Counted from the first letter of the stretch, positions 1 to 10,199 are shown. The stretch: DNA of 64,000 nt from Prorocentrum cordatum (GCA_963575745.1 CAUYUJ010014593.1:1073834-1137833); one strand, 5' to 3'. Notes: a model not told the origin generated them from the letters alone. Made by a program: numbers and translations.

Positions 1-2
1 CC

Positions 3-1472
3 CCGGAGCTGAGGCGGGCGCACGGCGCCGCCTCGGGGACCTCCGCCGCGCGAGGGCCGCCCAGGAGCACGGGCACCAAGCAGCGTCACGAGTGGGTGAA
101 GGCTTCGGACAGCGGCCTCACCGACGAGTTCGTGGCCATCCTCAAGGACAAGAGCCGACTGCTCCAGCGCCGTCGGAATCAAGTGGCCGTCGAGCCTGAC
201 CCGTTCGAGATAATGACGGCGTCCACGGCAGCGAAAGAGGCGATCAAGTTCTCTAGGGAGGCGGTGCTTCTCTTCAGGGCGATCCACCCGCTCTTCAAGC
301 TCTGGCTTGAAAGCATGACCACGCCCTGGATCTTCCAGGTCTTGGCATTGCTTGATGCCGTGTTCGGCTTTCTCATGTTTTCGGCAGCCTTCTACGGAAC
401 CACCGCTTGCCCCAACATCCCAGAGTGCGCGGGGCCAGACGATTCGTTCGGGAATATCACCCGAGACGTGCTCGTGTCTTTGGGCTGCACAGTCGTTGGG
501 CTTGCTCCTCTCGTGATACTGTCCCGGCGAGACCGCAGGATGGCGCGGTTCAGCACAGAGCGCAGGGTGCGGATATTGTTCTGGGTGTGGTTATTGAAGG
601 ACGTCGTTTGCACAGCGGGCGGGCTTGCTTGGTTCGCTTTCTGCGTTTTGTATATCATGATGTTCCTGGCTAACGTTAGCCAGAAGGATGCAGACCACTG
701 GCTGATCAGCTTGGTTATCCGCTTTGTATGTACATGGTTTCTGTTACCACTTGTCGCAACCATCCTGTGGATTGCAATCATGAGACTATATTTTAGCTTT
801 AGCGGGGGACGCTTCATCGAAAACAACACCAGCGGGATTTTGAGAGCACTCAATCGCGGCGGCGTTACCAGGGCTTTGGAGCCTGCGCCGGACGAGCCGC
901 CGAAGAGCATTCTACCCACAGCCCGTGCCTTTGTGGATCCTATGCCGCTTGTGTACCAGGAGATCAACGATGAGGACGACATGTCGCCGATTGCGGGCGG
1001 CGATGCAGGCGGAGGCGTCGTCCCGCCGCTGGTGCGGGCGCCCCTTGCGGAGACCCTCGACATGATTGAGGAGGCCTCCGAGAGCGAGGATCATTTCCGG
1101 TCGTGGATCGGCCAGCATGTGCGGAACCCGCAGGCGGCCAGCTTGCAGGCCGTAGCCAGCGAGCTTCCACCGCACTTGGCTGCAAAGGACACCGGGCTGG
1201 CCGACCAGCTGGTGCGACCGATGGAGCCCGGCCAACGCAGGGCGAGCACGTCCTTGGCCCAGATCGAACTGGAGCGTCCCCGGCGCAGGTCGAGCAGGCC
1301 CCTGACGCAGATTGAGAAGCTGAGCACCCTGTCGCCGCAGATGCGGTGGACAGCGACGGTGGACGCCACGCACTCCTGGGTGGACGCCGCGCACTCCTGG
1401 GCTCCGCGCGAGCTGACGTCAGAGGCCCCCGCGGAGGCCGTGCTCCCAGGCATGCCGCCGCCTGGGTCCTAG
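3..1472 (+). CDS. Multi-pass membrane protein, 5' end beyond the window
   Basis: The reading frame is open from the left edge to a TAG at 1470-1472, about 489 codons, so the gene begins upstream; a GTG at 96 is only a nominal start. The N-terminal part has a basic stretch (KSRLLQRRRNQ). Counting from codon 96, four or five hydrophobic segments follow at about residues 76-100, 126-146, 160-195 and 203-232, the first two separated by a Cys/Pro loop. The last ~220 residues are acidic to mixed, Pro/Ala/Arg rich and probably disordered and cytoplasmic; they contain a short duplication (THSWVDAAHSW). GC-rich codons and lack of simple repeats support a real gene. I do not recognise the family; a channel or transporter-like protein is possible but not shown. 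No intron boundary is evident within the visible part. Confidence 0.6.
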   Translation, partial: PELRRAHGAASGTSAARGPPRSTGTKQRHEWVKASDSGLTDEFVAILKDKSRLLQRRRNQVAVEPDPFEIMTASTAAKEAIKFSREAVLLFRAIHPLFKLWLESMTTPWIFQVLALLDAVFGFLMFSAAFYGTTACPNIPECAGPDDSFGNITRDVLVSLGCTVVGLAPLVILSRRDRRMARFSTERRVRILFWVWLLKDVVCTAGGLAWFAFCVLYIMMFLANVSQKDADHWLISLVIRFVCTWFLLPLVATILWIAIMRLYFSFSGGRFIENNTSGILRALNRGGVTRALEPAPDEPPKSILPTARAFVDPMPLVYQEINDEDDMSPIAGGDAGGGVVPPLVRAPLAETLDMIEEASESEDHFRSWIGQHVRNPQAASLQAVASELPPHLAAKDTGLADQLVRPMEPGQRRASTSLAQIELERPRRRSSRPLTQIEKLSTLSPQMRWTATVDATHSWVDAAHSWAPRELTSEAPAEAVLPGMPPPGS

Positions 1473-1517
1473 CCCACTGGCGAGCCAGAGCTGTTTCTTG
1501 GGATCCATCTAAGAACA

Positions 1518-1724
1518 GGGGTAACGATAGGGGGGGATAGGCATAGGGGGGGAAGTATCGACCCCCAATCGCCCATTGATCGCCAATAGGGGCCTGATAG
1601 CCCCAACCTGCCTAGGAAGGTGCGGATTCACTATCGGAGGCCTATCGCCGATCTATCGGCGATGTATCGCCAATTCCAGGTCGGTGCTTCCCTCCCTATC
1701 CCTATCCCCCCCTACCGTTGCCCC
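1518..1724. repeat. Fold-back (MITE-like) inverted-repeat element, copy 1
   Basis: Left arm 1518-1555 (GGGGTAACGATAGGGGGGGA...) is nearly the reverse complement of right arm 1687-1724. Between them lies a palindromic core with repeated ATCGCCGAT / ATCGGCGAT words at about 1650-1675. A related copy in the opposite orientation occurs at 56458-56646: the left arm and adjacent ~90 bp here match the right part of that copy. No ORF and no clear target-site duplication. This fits a small non-autonomous fold-back element; a transposase source is not in the window. Confidence 0.7.
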
Positions 1725-3160
1725 TCACAAGAACAGCGGCCACAAGCGGTCTTTGTGGATCTGGTCGTTGTCTTGTGACTCGGACCGGAGCAGGTTCTGA
1801 CAACGGCTACCGAGCAATTCGTCGTTGTCCCCAACGAGGAGCCATTTGCTCCAACGCGTGTTCCCAATTTGTTTCACGCATGTCCGATATTCCCGCGTTG
1901 TATTAGTTTCACAGGTGTCTTGCGTTTCACAATTCTGGGAGAGCATTTTCAGGTGCCATCGATGTCGCCTATAGTTGAATTGGGCCTCCCTCGGCATGCA
2001 TTGCGCAGGCCAGGCTGTGCTAAGCGTCTGTATCGGGACCGCCTGTCTTGCACCCGCGAGCTGTTCATTGGTTAGTTCCCTCTGTCATTTTCCACGCATG
2101 GCTCGACTGTGTGTTCATCTGCGCGCGCTCTGTGTACGCTGTGTGCGGATCCTCGCCTATTTAGACAGTTGGGTGTACTGTAATTTCGTGGGGCTGGACA
2201 AGAAGAGCTAAAAATCGGCGACTCCCTGACTCCGCTGCTCGACCCCTCACAAGCGATATATTGTTTCTCTCGTCCACATCCATGTCCGAGTTCCCTCCCC
2301 CAGCCCGCTCGACGACATGCCAACGCTGACCAATGCGCAAAGCATTGTGCTCAACACTGCGTAGTTTGCTTGATGTGCAACGTCGCTGGCTCTAGCTGTG
2401 TCTGGTCTGGTCTCTGGATTTCATTGCAATGGTAGGCGTCGGTCGTTCTCCGGTGTTCCCAGGGCCCGAACTGATTATCAGGCCCACTGCACACAGCATG
2501 AACAGATGTCCGATCGGAAGCCCGAGTGACGCACGCCTCACTCGCAGGGGCGGCACGTCAAATACCAAAACAGGCCAGCCATGACACACGGCGGTGGCCA
2601 TCAAAGCACTTCCATCCTTCAGTCAGCGTTCCTCGTGGGGATTACTATGCAGCCCAGGAAGAATAATGGCATACCCATCGACTTTCGGAGGTCCGCTCAG
2701 ATTTCTTGCATCGGCGCTGAACCCCCTCCCTGACGCGCACGGAGCGCGCCAGGAGCTGCGCTGGAGGCGTGGAGGCGCCATCAAGGGGACCAGCCCAACG
2801 CCGATCAGAGAAGTACCCGCGCGGACTTCGAAAGTCAGTGTTTGTGGCGCACTCCTTCTTTTACGTAAGGGCTTCAGCCGCCGCCTTGCCCATCACCTTT
2901 CAGGTTGCGATGCCTCTTGCTCTGACCTGGCTGGTGGGCCTCCCCCTCCCGCCTCCTTCATTTCCCCCCCTTCCAAATCCTCCTCCTCCTCCTCCCCTCC
3001 CTCCTCTCCACAATTATTCAATATGAATACTACTCTCCCTCTTCCCCTGATGACGTCTTGGGAGTAGCCGCCCCCCCCCACGTATTGTTTTTTTACACAC
3101 AGGTTTCCCCGGAGTTGGTGTTCGCTTGCATTTTTTTCAAAATGCTGCTCTCGCTGAGGC
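1725..3160. other. Intergenic, no recognised gene
   Basis: Only short unconvincing reading frames on both strands. A CCT-rich stretch lies at about 2960-3010 and a short C run at 3072-3079. I see no transposon protein, RNA gene or clear regulatory site. Confidence 0.4.
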
Positions 3161-3164
3161 GCCG

Positions 3165-3515
3165 GCCTCATTTTCGGGCCCCACTCGTTCCGAATCGTGC
3201 TCCCGCTGCAGCGCTGGCATCATTTCCGCCGGCGCCCGGGCTGCACGCCCGAGCCGGCACCCGGGCCGGCGCCCGGGCCGGATCCGGAGCAGGTTCCGGC
3301 CGGCGCTGGAAAATCGAGTTCCGAGGCGGCGCCGAAAAAAGGCCATTCTAATGCACATTTTTCTTCTGAAAATGCTGAATGTCTGCTTCTGGCGCCCGGA
3401 GGCCTCCCGGGCCGATTCCAACGCCCGGGCCGGCGCCCGAGCCGACGCCTGGGCCGGACGCCCGAGCCGGCGCCCGGGCCGGCGCCCGGGCTGGATCCGG
3501 AGTCGGTTCCGGCCT
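3165..3515. repeat. GC-rich dispersed repeat, copy 1
   Basis: Contains a ~50-bp word (GTTCCGAATCGTGCTCCCGC...), alternating GCCGGCGCCCGGGCC blocks, and the segment AAAATCGAGTTCCGAGGCGG leading into GCCGAAAAAAGGCCATTC. The same order of blocks recurs at 8085-8545 in the same orientation, there as a tandem pair. The right end runs into CCTTTTGATGGGTGTG, the inverted counterpart of CACCCATCAAAGCC at the left end of the second locus, suggesting the family has terminal inverted ends. The XmaI-like GCCCGGGC strings create long GC-rich ORFs that are unlikely to be coding. Confidence 0.7.
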
Positions 3516-3724
3516 TTTGATGGGTGTGAAGTTATAAGTAGTTATAGTATAGGTAAGTGGTTCTATTTTAGGAGAGGTTTGGATGAGTTAGGATTGGTTA
3601 GGAGGCCCAATAGGTTCCATAGGAATGCCGATAGTGTAGTCCCCGATAGTCCCCCCTGTGTTTCACTATAGGATCTATAGGAGCTTACAGTGTCCTATCA
3701 TCAGCTGAATTTGGAATCCCTATA

Positions 3725-3885
3725 CCTATGCATTTTTCACTATTTTTACTATTTTTCATTTTTGTTTTAACTATTTTTAGCATTTTTCGATATTTTCACT
3801 ATCTATCATCATTTTCCAATTATTTTCACTATTTTTCACTATTTTTCAATATGTTTTACTTTTTCTTTATTTTTCAAAATTCAGA
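3725..3885. repeat. AT-rich TTTTTCACTATT minisatellite, copy 1
   Basis: Irregular repeats of TTTTTCACTATT with a period of about 11-12 bp. A similar tract lies at about 7895-8000. Each tract sits beside a copy of the GC-rich repeat, so the two probably belong to one composite repeat unit. Confidence 0.65.
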
Positions 3886-3954
3886 CATTGAAACAAGTCT
3901 GACCGACGCCAGAACGTTGTGCTCCAAGGGAGAAGAAGGAGAAGGAGGAGGGAG

Positions 3955-4280
3955 GAGGAGGTGTTCACCTCCTCCTCCTCCTCCTCCTCCTCCTCCTCCT
4001 CCTCCTCTTCCTCGTCCGCCTCCTCCTCCTCCTCCTCCTCATCTTCCTCCTCCTCCTCCTCCTCCTCTGCCCCCTCCTCCCCTTCCTCCTCGGCGCCCCT
4101 CTTGGGGCCTCGGCACCCCCGTGGTGCTGGCCCTCCTGGGCCTCGGCACCCCCAAATCCGAAGCTCCGAAGCTCCTCCCATTCCTCTTCCTCCTCCTCCT
4201 CTTCCTCCCCTTTCTCCTCCTCCTACCCCTCCTCCTTTATCCTCTTTCCCCTCCTCCTCCCCCTCCTCCTCCTCCCCCTT
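3955..4280. repeat. CCT/CTC pyrimidine tract
   Basis: Over 300 bp of nearly pure CCT triplets with interruptions (TTGGGGCCTCGGCACCCC, twice). It yields open frames of poly-Ser, poly-Pro or poly-Leu on plus and poly-Glu on minus. The tract is the artificial 5' extension of the downstream ORF. Confidence 0.9.
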
Positions 4281-4461
4281 TGGCTCAAGGGATGGTTCAA
4301 GGGGCCTGAGGTTGGTTTGGTTCAAGCCACACCGGTACCGTATACTCCCGGCCTGTCGTACTTGGGTTGGTCAGCGTGTGACTCAAGTTCGGTGCCTCCC
4401 CTGTGGGTTGCTTAGTGACTCATATTTGGGTTTTGACAGTTCTTGTAAGTGGTCCCTCTGG

Positions 4462-6297
4462 ATGGTGCGGGCCCGACTGGAGCATCAATTCGATCATGCA
4501 TACTCGTCTTATTGTTTCTCAGCTCCTCCCTCCTCCTCCTGGAAAAGGAAGATGCGTAGATTTCGATTGGTTGCGTTTCGACAAGCTCAATTTGACTTCG
4601 GCACAGTGGGTTTTCAGTCAGGCGACAAACCATTTGACATCTATGATTCTTTGAACAAATATAACATTATCTTGGGTTCTCCTTCAGTAGATGTGGGTTC
4701 TCCTTACGTGGGTTATCCTTCAGCAGATGTGGGTTACCCTTCATCTTATGTGGGACTTGCTTCAACAGATATGGGTTCTTCTTCAGCAGACGTGGGAATG
4801 GACACATCTTCGGCGAAAGGGGGTCTCTCTTCAGCGGACGTGGGACCTTCCACTACAGATGTGGGCTCTGTTTCAGTGCCGGTGGGTTTTTCTTCTCCCT
4901 TTTTGGGTTGTCCTTCAGCAGATGAGGGTTCTCCTTCAGCAGACACTGGACTTTCTGCAGCAGCGGTGGGCTTTTCTTGTGTCTTACTTCCGAATGAGGG
5001 GGAAGGGGACGGGATGAGCAGGAAGGAGGAGGATGAAAAGGAAAAGCGGGGCCATGGGTTGGCCGGTGCCTCTTCTACGTGTCATACACTTCGCAAGTGT
5101 CCGGATGAGTTCTCCATTGGGGCGGGCGTCCATATTCACAGTCTTACCTGTGCCGCAGGGAGGAACCTGAATGGACTGAGCGGCCACATATGCACTTGGG
5201 ACGTCGCTTCAGGGCGGTGGGGCGTTCGAGTTTTGGGATTTCCAGATGTCAAGTTAATCAAAGAGTGTAACTTACGTCAAGGATCTAGACGCTACACGGG
5301 TAATCTTCGTCCTCGTCCTCCTTCAGCAGATGTGGGTTCTCCTTCAGCATATGTTGGTTCTCTCTCAGCAACTGGGTGTTCTCCTTCAGCAGACGTGGGT
5401 TGTCCTTCAGCGGATAGGTGTTCCTCCCTAGCATATGTGGGACTTTCTACCGCAGCTGCGGATTCTTCTGGTGTCAAAGTTGCTCCTACGATGGACGGCA
5501 GTTTTTCGAACGTGGGAGGGAGCGGGAGGAGGAGGAAGGAGGAGGACGACGAGGAAAAGTGTGGCCAGCATGGTGCTGTCTTGGGTTGCAGCGACAATTG
5601 CTCACGTCCCAACAGCTGCGTTTCTTTACCCAATGATCCCGCGTTGTCAGAAGCCCATGCCGCACCTGTCTCTGTATCTCCACAATTAGTTCCCGGACCG
5701 CCTAAAGTCAGGGCTGCGTCTGTCCCCGGCGACGCTGTGGACTCCCAGCCTCCTCCTTTGTCCCGCGTAAGGGAAGTTTCGGTTGGACATTTCCGGCAAT
5801 TTCTCATGGTCAGTGTGGCAGAAACTCATCCGATGGGTCCCGAGGTCGATTTGTTGTTCAGTATGGGGGACGTTGGGGACATGATGCAAAGATTCGCCGA
5901 AAGAGAAGTGGACAGGTTCTATGGGCACCTCGCGACTTTGGATAGTGAGCTGAAGACGTTGCTGCCGCCCAGGAGGGGCGATTCGACTCAGCTCTATTCG
6001 GTCTATATATCGAACATGAGCGAAATACTTGTTGCAATGGCGGGGGGTATCATGGAATTTTTCGGGCACGACAAGGAGAAAATCCACACTGTGTGCAAAG
6101 CAATTCGGACGGATGCCGATGCTTGTGCAGATCACATTTGTACGAATATGATATATGATTTCACTCACCGCGATTATATGCAAACCGTGGCCGACCAAAT
6201 GGAGACATGGGTTGATCAGTTTGGGATTCACATACCAGGCTGTTTCGTCCGGCGACGGGACGGTGTGGACAGATGGTATTCCCATTTTGTTCCTTAG
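4462..6297 (+). CDS. Long ORF with in-frame heptapeptide repeats; unknown protein
   Basis: The frame is open through the upstream CCT tract; the first methionine past it is at 4462, giving about 611 residues to the TAG at 6295-6297. Two blocks of degenerate heptads of the SPSADVG type (about 4675-4970 and 5317-5465) reflect a 21-nt minisatellite. Between them lies a short Glu/Lys-rich and Cys-containing region. The last ~180 residues (from about 5750) look globular, with an acidic helix-rich segment (DVGDMMQRFAEREVDRF) and no simple repeats. I do not recognise a domain. Maintenance of the frame over repeats and a non-repetitive C-terminus argue for coding; the lack of a clear start and of a known family argue for caution. 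It may be an old gene captured in repeats or a chance ORF. Confidence 0.35.
   Translation: MVRARLEHQFDHAYSSYCFSAPPSSSWKRKMRRFRLVAFRQAQFDFGTVGFQSGDKPFDIYDSLNKYNIILGSPSVDVGSPYVGYPSADVGYPSSYVGLASTDMGSSSADVGMDTSSAKGGLSSADVGPSTTDVGSVSVPVGFSSPFLGCPSADEGSPSADTGLSAAAVGFSCVLLPNEGEGDGMSRKEEDEKEKRGHGLAGASSTCHTLRKCPDEFSIGAGVHIHSLTCAAGRNLNGLSGHICTWDVASGRWGVRVLGFPDVKLIKECNLRQGSRRYTGNLRPRPPSADVGSPSAYVGSLSATGCSPSADVGCPSADRCSSLAYVGLSTAAADSSGVKVAPTMDGSFSNVGGSGRRRKEEDDEEKCGQHGAVLGCSDNCSRPNSCVSLPNDPALSEAHAAPVSVSPQLVPGPPKVRAASVPGDAVDSQPPPLSRVREVSVGHFRQFLMVSVAETHPMGPEVDLLFSMGDVGDMMQRFAEREVDRFYGHLATLDSELKTLLPPRRGDSTQLYSVYISNMSEILVAMAGGIMEFFGHDKEKIHTVCKAIRTDADACADHICTNMIYDFTHRDYMQTVADQMETWVDQFGIHIPGCFVRRRDGVDRWYSHFVP
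4675..5465. repeat. 21-nt minisatellite, two blocks
   Basis: Unit close to GGTTCTCCTTCAGCAGATG followed by TG. About fourteen units lie at 4675-4970 and about six at 5317-5465, with a non-repeat spacer of about 345 bp. The unit length is a multiple of three and substitutions keep the plus-strand frame open. Related TTGGGTTG words continue sparsely to about 6670. Confidence 0.8.
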
Positions 6298-6299
6298 GC

Positions 6300-6765
6300 T
6301 GTGGGTTTGCCCTCTTTAATTTGGTTTTTAGTTTACAAGACGGCCGTTTTCTGTTAAGTATTTCTGCCTTCTGGGTTGTCACTGGGACGCAGGGATATTC
6401 ATTTCACGTCTCGGACATGTCTGCACCTGGGACCTTGTCTTTCTTTGTTTCTTTGGGTTGTATTCCCTTGCTCAATTCCAACAGGTCAGTGGGATTCAAA
6501 TCTTGGGTTGGTTTCTTGTCATCAGTCACGCCGACTCAGCGGACCTGGGTTTGCCTTCAATTCTGTTGCCTTACACTTGGGTTGAATCTTACAGCTCACT
6601 TATGTGCATCACTTCTGTGGGATTCTGTTTTGGGTTGAAACGTTTTCTCCTGTCTTACTCCCTCTCCTTCTTCTGTCTTGAGTCCCTGCCTCGCGCTTTT
6701 GGCGCCTGGTGGCTTCTCAGTGTTCGTGGTTTTGGAGGACCGACCTTTCAAGGCGCTTCATCATC
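6300..6765. other. Non-coding, TTGGGTTG-containing spacer
   Basis: No convincing gene. Several copies of TTGGGTTG or TGGGTTGT recur at irregular spacing and may be decayed minisatellite units from the upstream ORF region. Confidence 0.4.
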
Positions 6766-7014
6766 ATCATCATCATCCTCCCCCTCCTCCTTCTCCTCCT
6801 CCTACCTCTCCTCCTCTATCATCTTTCCCCTCCTCCTCCTTCCCCTCCTCCTCCCCCCCCTCCTCCTCCCCCTCGTCCTCCCTCTCCCCCTCTTCCTCTT
6901 CCTCCCCCCCCCCTCCTCCTCGATCCTCTTGCCGCTCCTCCTCCTCCCCCTCCTCCCCCCCTCCCCCCCCCCTCCCCCCCCCCCCCCCCCTCCTCCTCCC
7001 CCCCTCCTCCCTTC
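6766..7014. repeat. CCT/C-rich pyrimidine tract
   Basis: Nearly continuous C and T, mostly CCT triplets, with C runs near 6958-6990. Source of spurious poly-Pro and poly-Ser frames. Confidence 0.9.
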
Positions 7015-7059
7015 CCATTGGCAGCAGGCTGGATGTTCGCTGGATGTTGTCTGGGTGTT

Positions 7060-7318
7060 GTTTTCATGTTGTTTGTTGCTGTTGTTTGTTATTTTTTGTT
7101 GTTTTTTATGTTGTTTTGTGTTGTTTTTGTGTTGTCTTGTAGGGCGGGCGCCAGACAACACCAGACAACACAAAAACAACACAAAAACAACAACAAAAAA
7201 CAACAAAAAAAACAACATGATGTTTGTTTGTTGTTGTTGTGTTGTTTTATGTTGTTGTTTGTTGTTGTTTGCTGTTTTTGTGTTGTTTTTTGTTGTCTGG
7301 TGTTGTCTTCTCTTTGTT
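7060..7318. repeat. GTTGTT/AACAAC inverted repeat, three arms
   Basis: A GTT-rich arm (about 7060-7140), an AAC-rich arm (about 7152-7217) and a second GTT-rich arm (about 7224-7308). The central arm is complementary to both flanks, including CCAGACAACACAAAAACAAC against GTTGTTTTTTGTTGTCTGG. The RNA or single strand could form alternative long hairpins. Confidence 0.75.
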
Positions 7319-7556
7319 TCGTTTTTTTTGTGCGTTTTTTTTGTTCGTTCCCCCCCCCCCGTTTTTTGTTTTATTTGTTTCCCCGTTTTTTTGTTGTTGT
7401 TTCTTCTTCTCCTCTTCTGACTATTGTTACCCCCCCCCCCGCCCTCCGCCACCTCCCTCATCCGTTTCCCCCCCCCTCCTCAGCGGGCCAACCGCTTTGC
7501 GTTCGCCCCCCTCCTGCCTCACCATTCTGCTCCTCAGCGGCCCAACCGCTTTGCAT

Positions 7557-7602
7557 GGGAGGAGGAGGAGGAGGAGGAGGAGGAGGAGGAGGAGGAGGAC
7601 AG
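7557..7602. repeat. GGA microsatellite
   Basis: About fourteen GGA triplets following two copies of a short word (CAGCGGCCCAACCGCTTTGC and a close variant at about 7480). Confidence 0.9.
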
Positions 7603-7859
7603 GATAACGATTTCGTCGCAGCCGTTTTTGGCTTCAAGTTTTTTTAATTCGCCCAACCGAATTCGAGAATTCGTTAAATGGCTGCCTGGGGTCCTCGCTG
7701 CGCCACGTGCGGCGCCCTCGGCCCCGCAGCCAACATGGACGTGATTAAAAACGAAAGTTCTGAAGCGGCCAAACCGCTGCACTGTGCAACTTGCAATGTA
7801 AAGGCGGTCTGCCGCTGCGGAAAGTCAGGAGAGAAAGGAGGAGAAGCAAGCTGGTTTGT

Positions 7860-8060
7860 GATTTTTCTTAGAATTTGCAAATTTTTCATTTCCATTATTT
7901 GTTTCACTATTTTTCACTATTTTTCATTTTTTTATAATTTTCACTATTTAACACTATTGTTTTCATTATGTTTTCACTATAGTTTACTATTTTTCTTATT
8001 TTTTAGTACATGTTGATAGGATGATAGGATCCTATAGTGCACAATAAATATATTTAGTGT
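7860..8060. repeat. AT-rich TTTTTCACTATT minisatellite, copy 2
   Basis: Same motif as at 3725-3885, followed by GATAGGATCCTATAG-like words that also occur near 3660-3700 in a different arrangement. Ends in CACCCATCAAAGCC, which joins the GC-rich repeat. Confidence 0.6.
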
Positions 8061-8084
8061 TTTATAGTATCCGCACCCATCAAA

Positions 8085-8545
8085 GCCGGCGCCAGAAAAT
8101 CGAGTTCCGAGGCGGCGCCGACAAAAAGGCCATTCTAATACACATTTTTCTTTTGAAAATGCTGAATTTCTGCTTCCGGCGCCCGGGGGCCTCCCGGGCC
8201 GATTCCGACGCCTGGGCCGGCGCCCGAGCCGGCGCCCGGGCCGGACGCCCGAGCCCGCGCCCGGGCCAGCGCCCGGGCCGGGTCCGGAGCCGGTTCCGGC
8301 CGGCGCCGGAAAATCGAGTTCCGAGGCGGCGCCGAAAAAAGGCCATTCCAATACACATTTTTCCTGCGAAAATGTTGAATTCCTGCTTCTGGCGCCCGGG
8401 AAGCTTCCCAGGCCGATTCCGACGTGCTCCCGCTCGTTTCGAATCGTGCCCCCGCTGCAGCGCTGGCCTCACTTCCGCGCTTCCGCTTGTTTCGACTCGC
8501 GCTCCCGCCGCAGCGCTGGCGTCATTTCCCGCGCAACGCCACGGC
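8085..8545. repeat. GC-rich dispersed repeat, copy 2 (tandem)
   Basis: Two tandem units of about 210 bp, each with AAAATCGAGTTCCGAGGCGG, the GGCCATTC(T/C)AATACAC segment and GCGCCCGGGCCGG blocks, then two to three ~50-bp units with CCCGCTGCAGCGCTGGC. The block order matches 3165-3515. Confidence 0.75.
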
Positions 8546-9044
8546 ACGCAATGCAATGCTAGGTTGATACTACGCTTCGCGGTGCTCTTCTACGCCATGC
8601 CACGCCGTGCTCTACAATGCATCGCGTACCCTTTGGGGGTCATTGCCCTGCTCGACATCCGACTGTGCGAGTAGAGAGGGGATCTGCGCCATGGTAACGG
8701 ATGGGAGGGATGGGTAGTATGTCAGATGTGACGCGCGCGCACCTAGCTTGTCCTCCCCCCCCCCCCCCCGTGCCGACGCCATTCGATACTGGGTATCGGG
8801 AAAAGCCCATGGGACGCACGGGGCGCCACTAAGAGGTCCTTGATCTCGGGGAGCACCCCTGGGTAGCCCCTTATCCAGTGACTGGCCGGGCGACAGTGGT
8901 TTAGGACCTTTTGCCCCCACACTCAGGGCAGGCACGGCCTTCCTCAAGGGAGGCAGGGCCGCACGGGCCCGGATGCCCATCCGCGTCACCGTCATGGGCA
9001 CCCGCCTCTAGTGACTGAGGCAAGGGCGGCCGTGCCAGCGATCG
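8546..9044. other. No recognised gene; short C run
   Basis: No convincing coding or RNA gene. A C run at about 8755-8769 interrupts otherwise unique sequence. Confidence 0.35.
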
Positions 9045-10070
9045 TGCATCCGCAGATTCTGCGCGTTTGCCTTCGTCGCGAGGCAGTCGCCTGAAGGACA
9101 CAGCCCGGCGGCAAGGCTGGCGGTCCTGCAGACCTCCCTGGTTCTCGCACCCCGCCTGGCGGTAACGACAGTTTGCGTACATCGCTGAGTCTGCACTTTG
9201 CCCACGTCGCGAGGCAGATGCCTCAAGGACCGACGGCAAGGCCAGCCGTCCTGCACACTCTCGCGTCGAACCTTTACCAAGGCTCATCCTATTGGAGACG
9301 CTGGCTTGCGGCAGTGCATGCCATCGTGCGTCCGCAGATTATGCATACCAGCCCCGTCGCGAGGCTGTTGCCTCAAGGACAGCCTGGCGGCAAGGCCGGC
9401 GGTCCTGCACACTCAATTCTGCTTTGTCTTCGCACCACGTTCCCTGTGGGCGTTGCCTGGAGGTCACGCCAGTCTGCGTGCATCTGCTGAGTCTGCACAC
9501 CTGACTCCGCCGCGAGGCAAACGCCTCAAGGACGCTGCCTGGCGGCAAGGCAAGCGGTCCTGCACCCTCCCACGTCGGACCGTTACCAAGGTTCGTCCTC
9601 TTTGAGACGTTGGCTGGCGGCAGTGCGAGCCATCGTGCGTGCGCACATCATGCACATCAACCCCGTCGCGAGGCTGTCGCCTCAAGGACACAGCCTGGCG
9701 GCAAGGCCGGCGGTCCTGCACGCTCACTTTTGCTTGGTCTTCGCACCACGTTCCCTGTGGGCACTGCCTGGCGGTCACGCCAGTTTGCGTGCATCTGCTG
9801 AGTCTTCACGCCTGCCCCCGTCGCGAGGCAGACACCTCAAGGACGTTGCCCGGCGGCAAGGCCAGCGGTCTTGCACCCTTCCACGTCGGACCGTTACCAA
9901 GGTTCGTTTTTTTTGAGACGTTGGTTGGCGGCACTGCGAGCCATCGTGCGCGCACAGACTATGCACGCAAACCTCCGTCACGAGGCTGTTGCCTCAAAGA
10001 CGCTGCCCGGCGGCAAGGCCGGCAGTCCTGCGCACTTGATTCGTCGGAGGATTTAACCTCCTGGGTATTT
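9045..10070. repeat. Tandem satellite with ~155-bp and ~305-bp periods
   Basis: The block CTCAAGGAC...GCCTGGCGGCAAGGC...GCGGTCCTGCAC recurs about every 155 bp (near 9090, 9215, 9370, 9515, 9670, 9830, 9985). A second word, GGCGGCAGTGCGAGCCATCG or variants, recurs about every 305-310 bp (near 9300, 9610, 9920), defining a two-subunit higher-order repeat. The frames are open for 60-170 codons on both strands because of GC richness, but no domain is apparent. Confidence 0.8.
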
Positions 10071-10199
10071 ACGAGGCCAGCGCTTATTGGATACCGAGTG
10101 GCGGAATTGCCAAGGACCTTTCCTTCATTCGCTCCGTGGGAAGTTCTGTCAACCGAGGGCCCTGGATGAAGTTCCCCCCCTTTCCTTTGAGTGTGGGCC

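Noticed and set aside
6458-7647. Leu/Pro/Phe-rich ORFs of 127-320 codons
   Set aside because: They translate the CCT tract and the GTT-rich inverted repeat; hydrophobic appearance comes from pyrimidine-rich codons.
9045-10070. CRISPR-like array
   Set aside because: Repeat units are ~155 bp, diverged and without unique spacers of constant length; it is a eukaryotic-type satellite.
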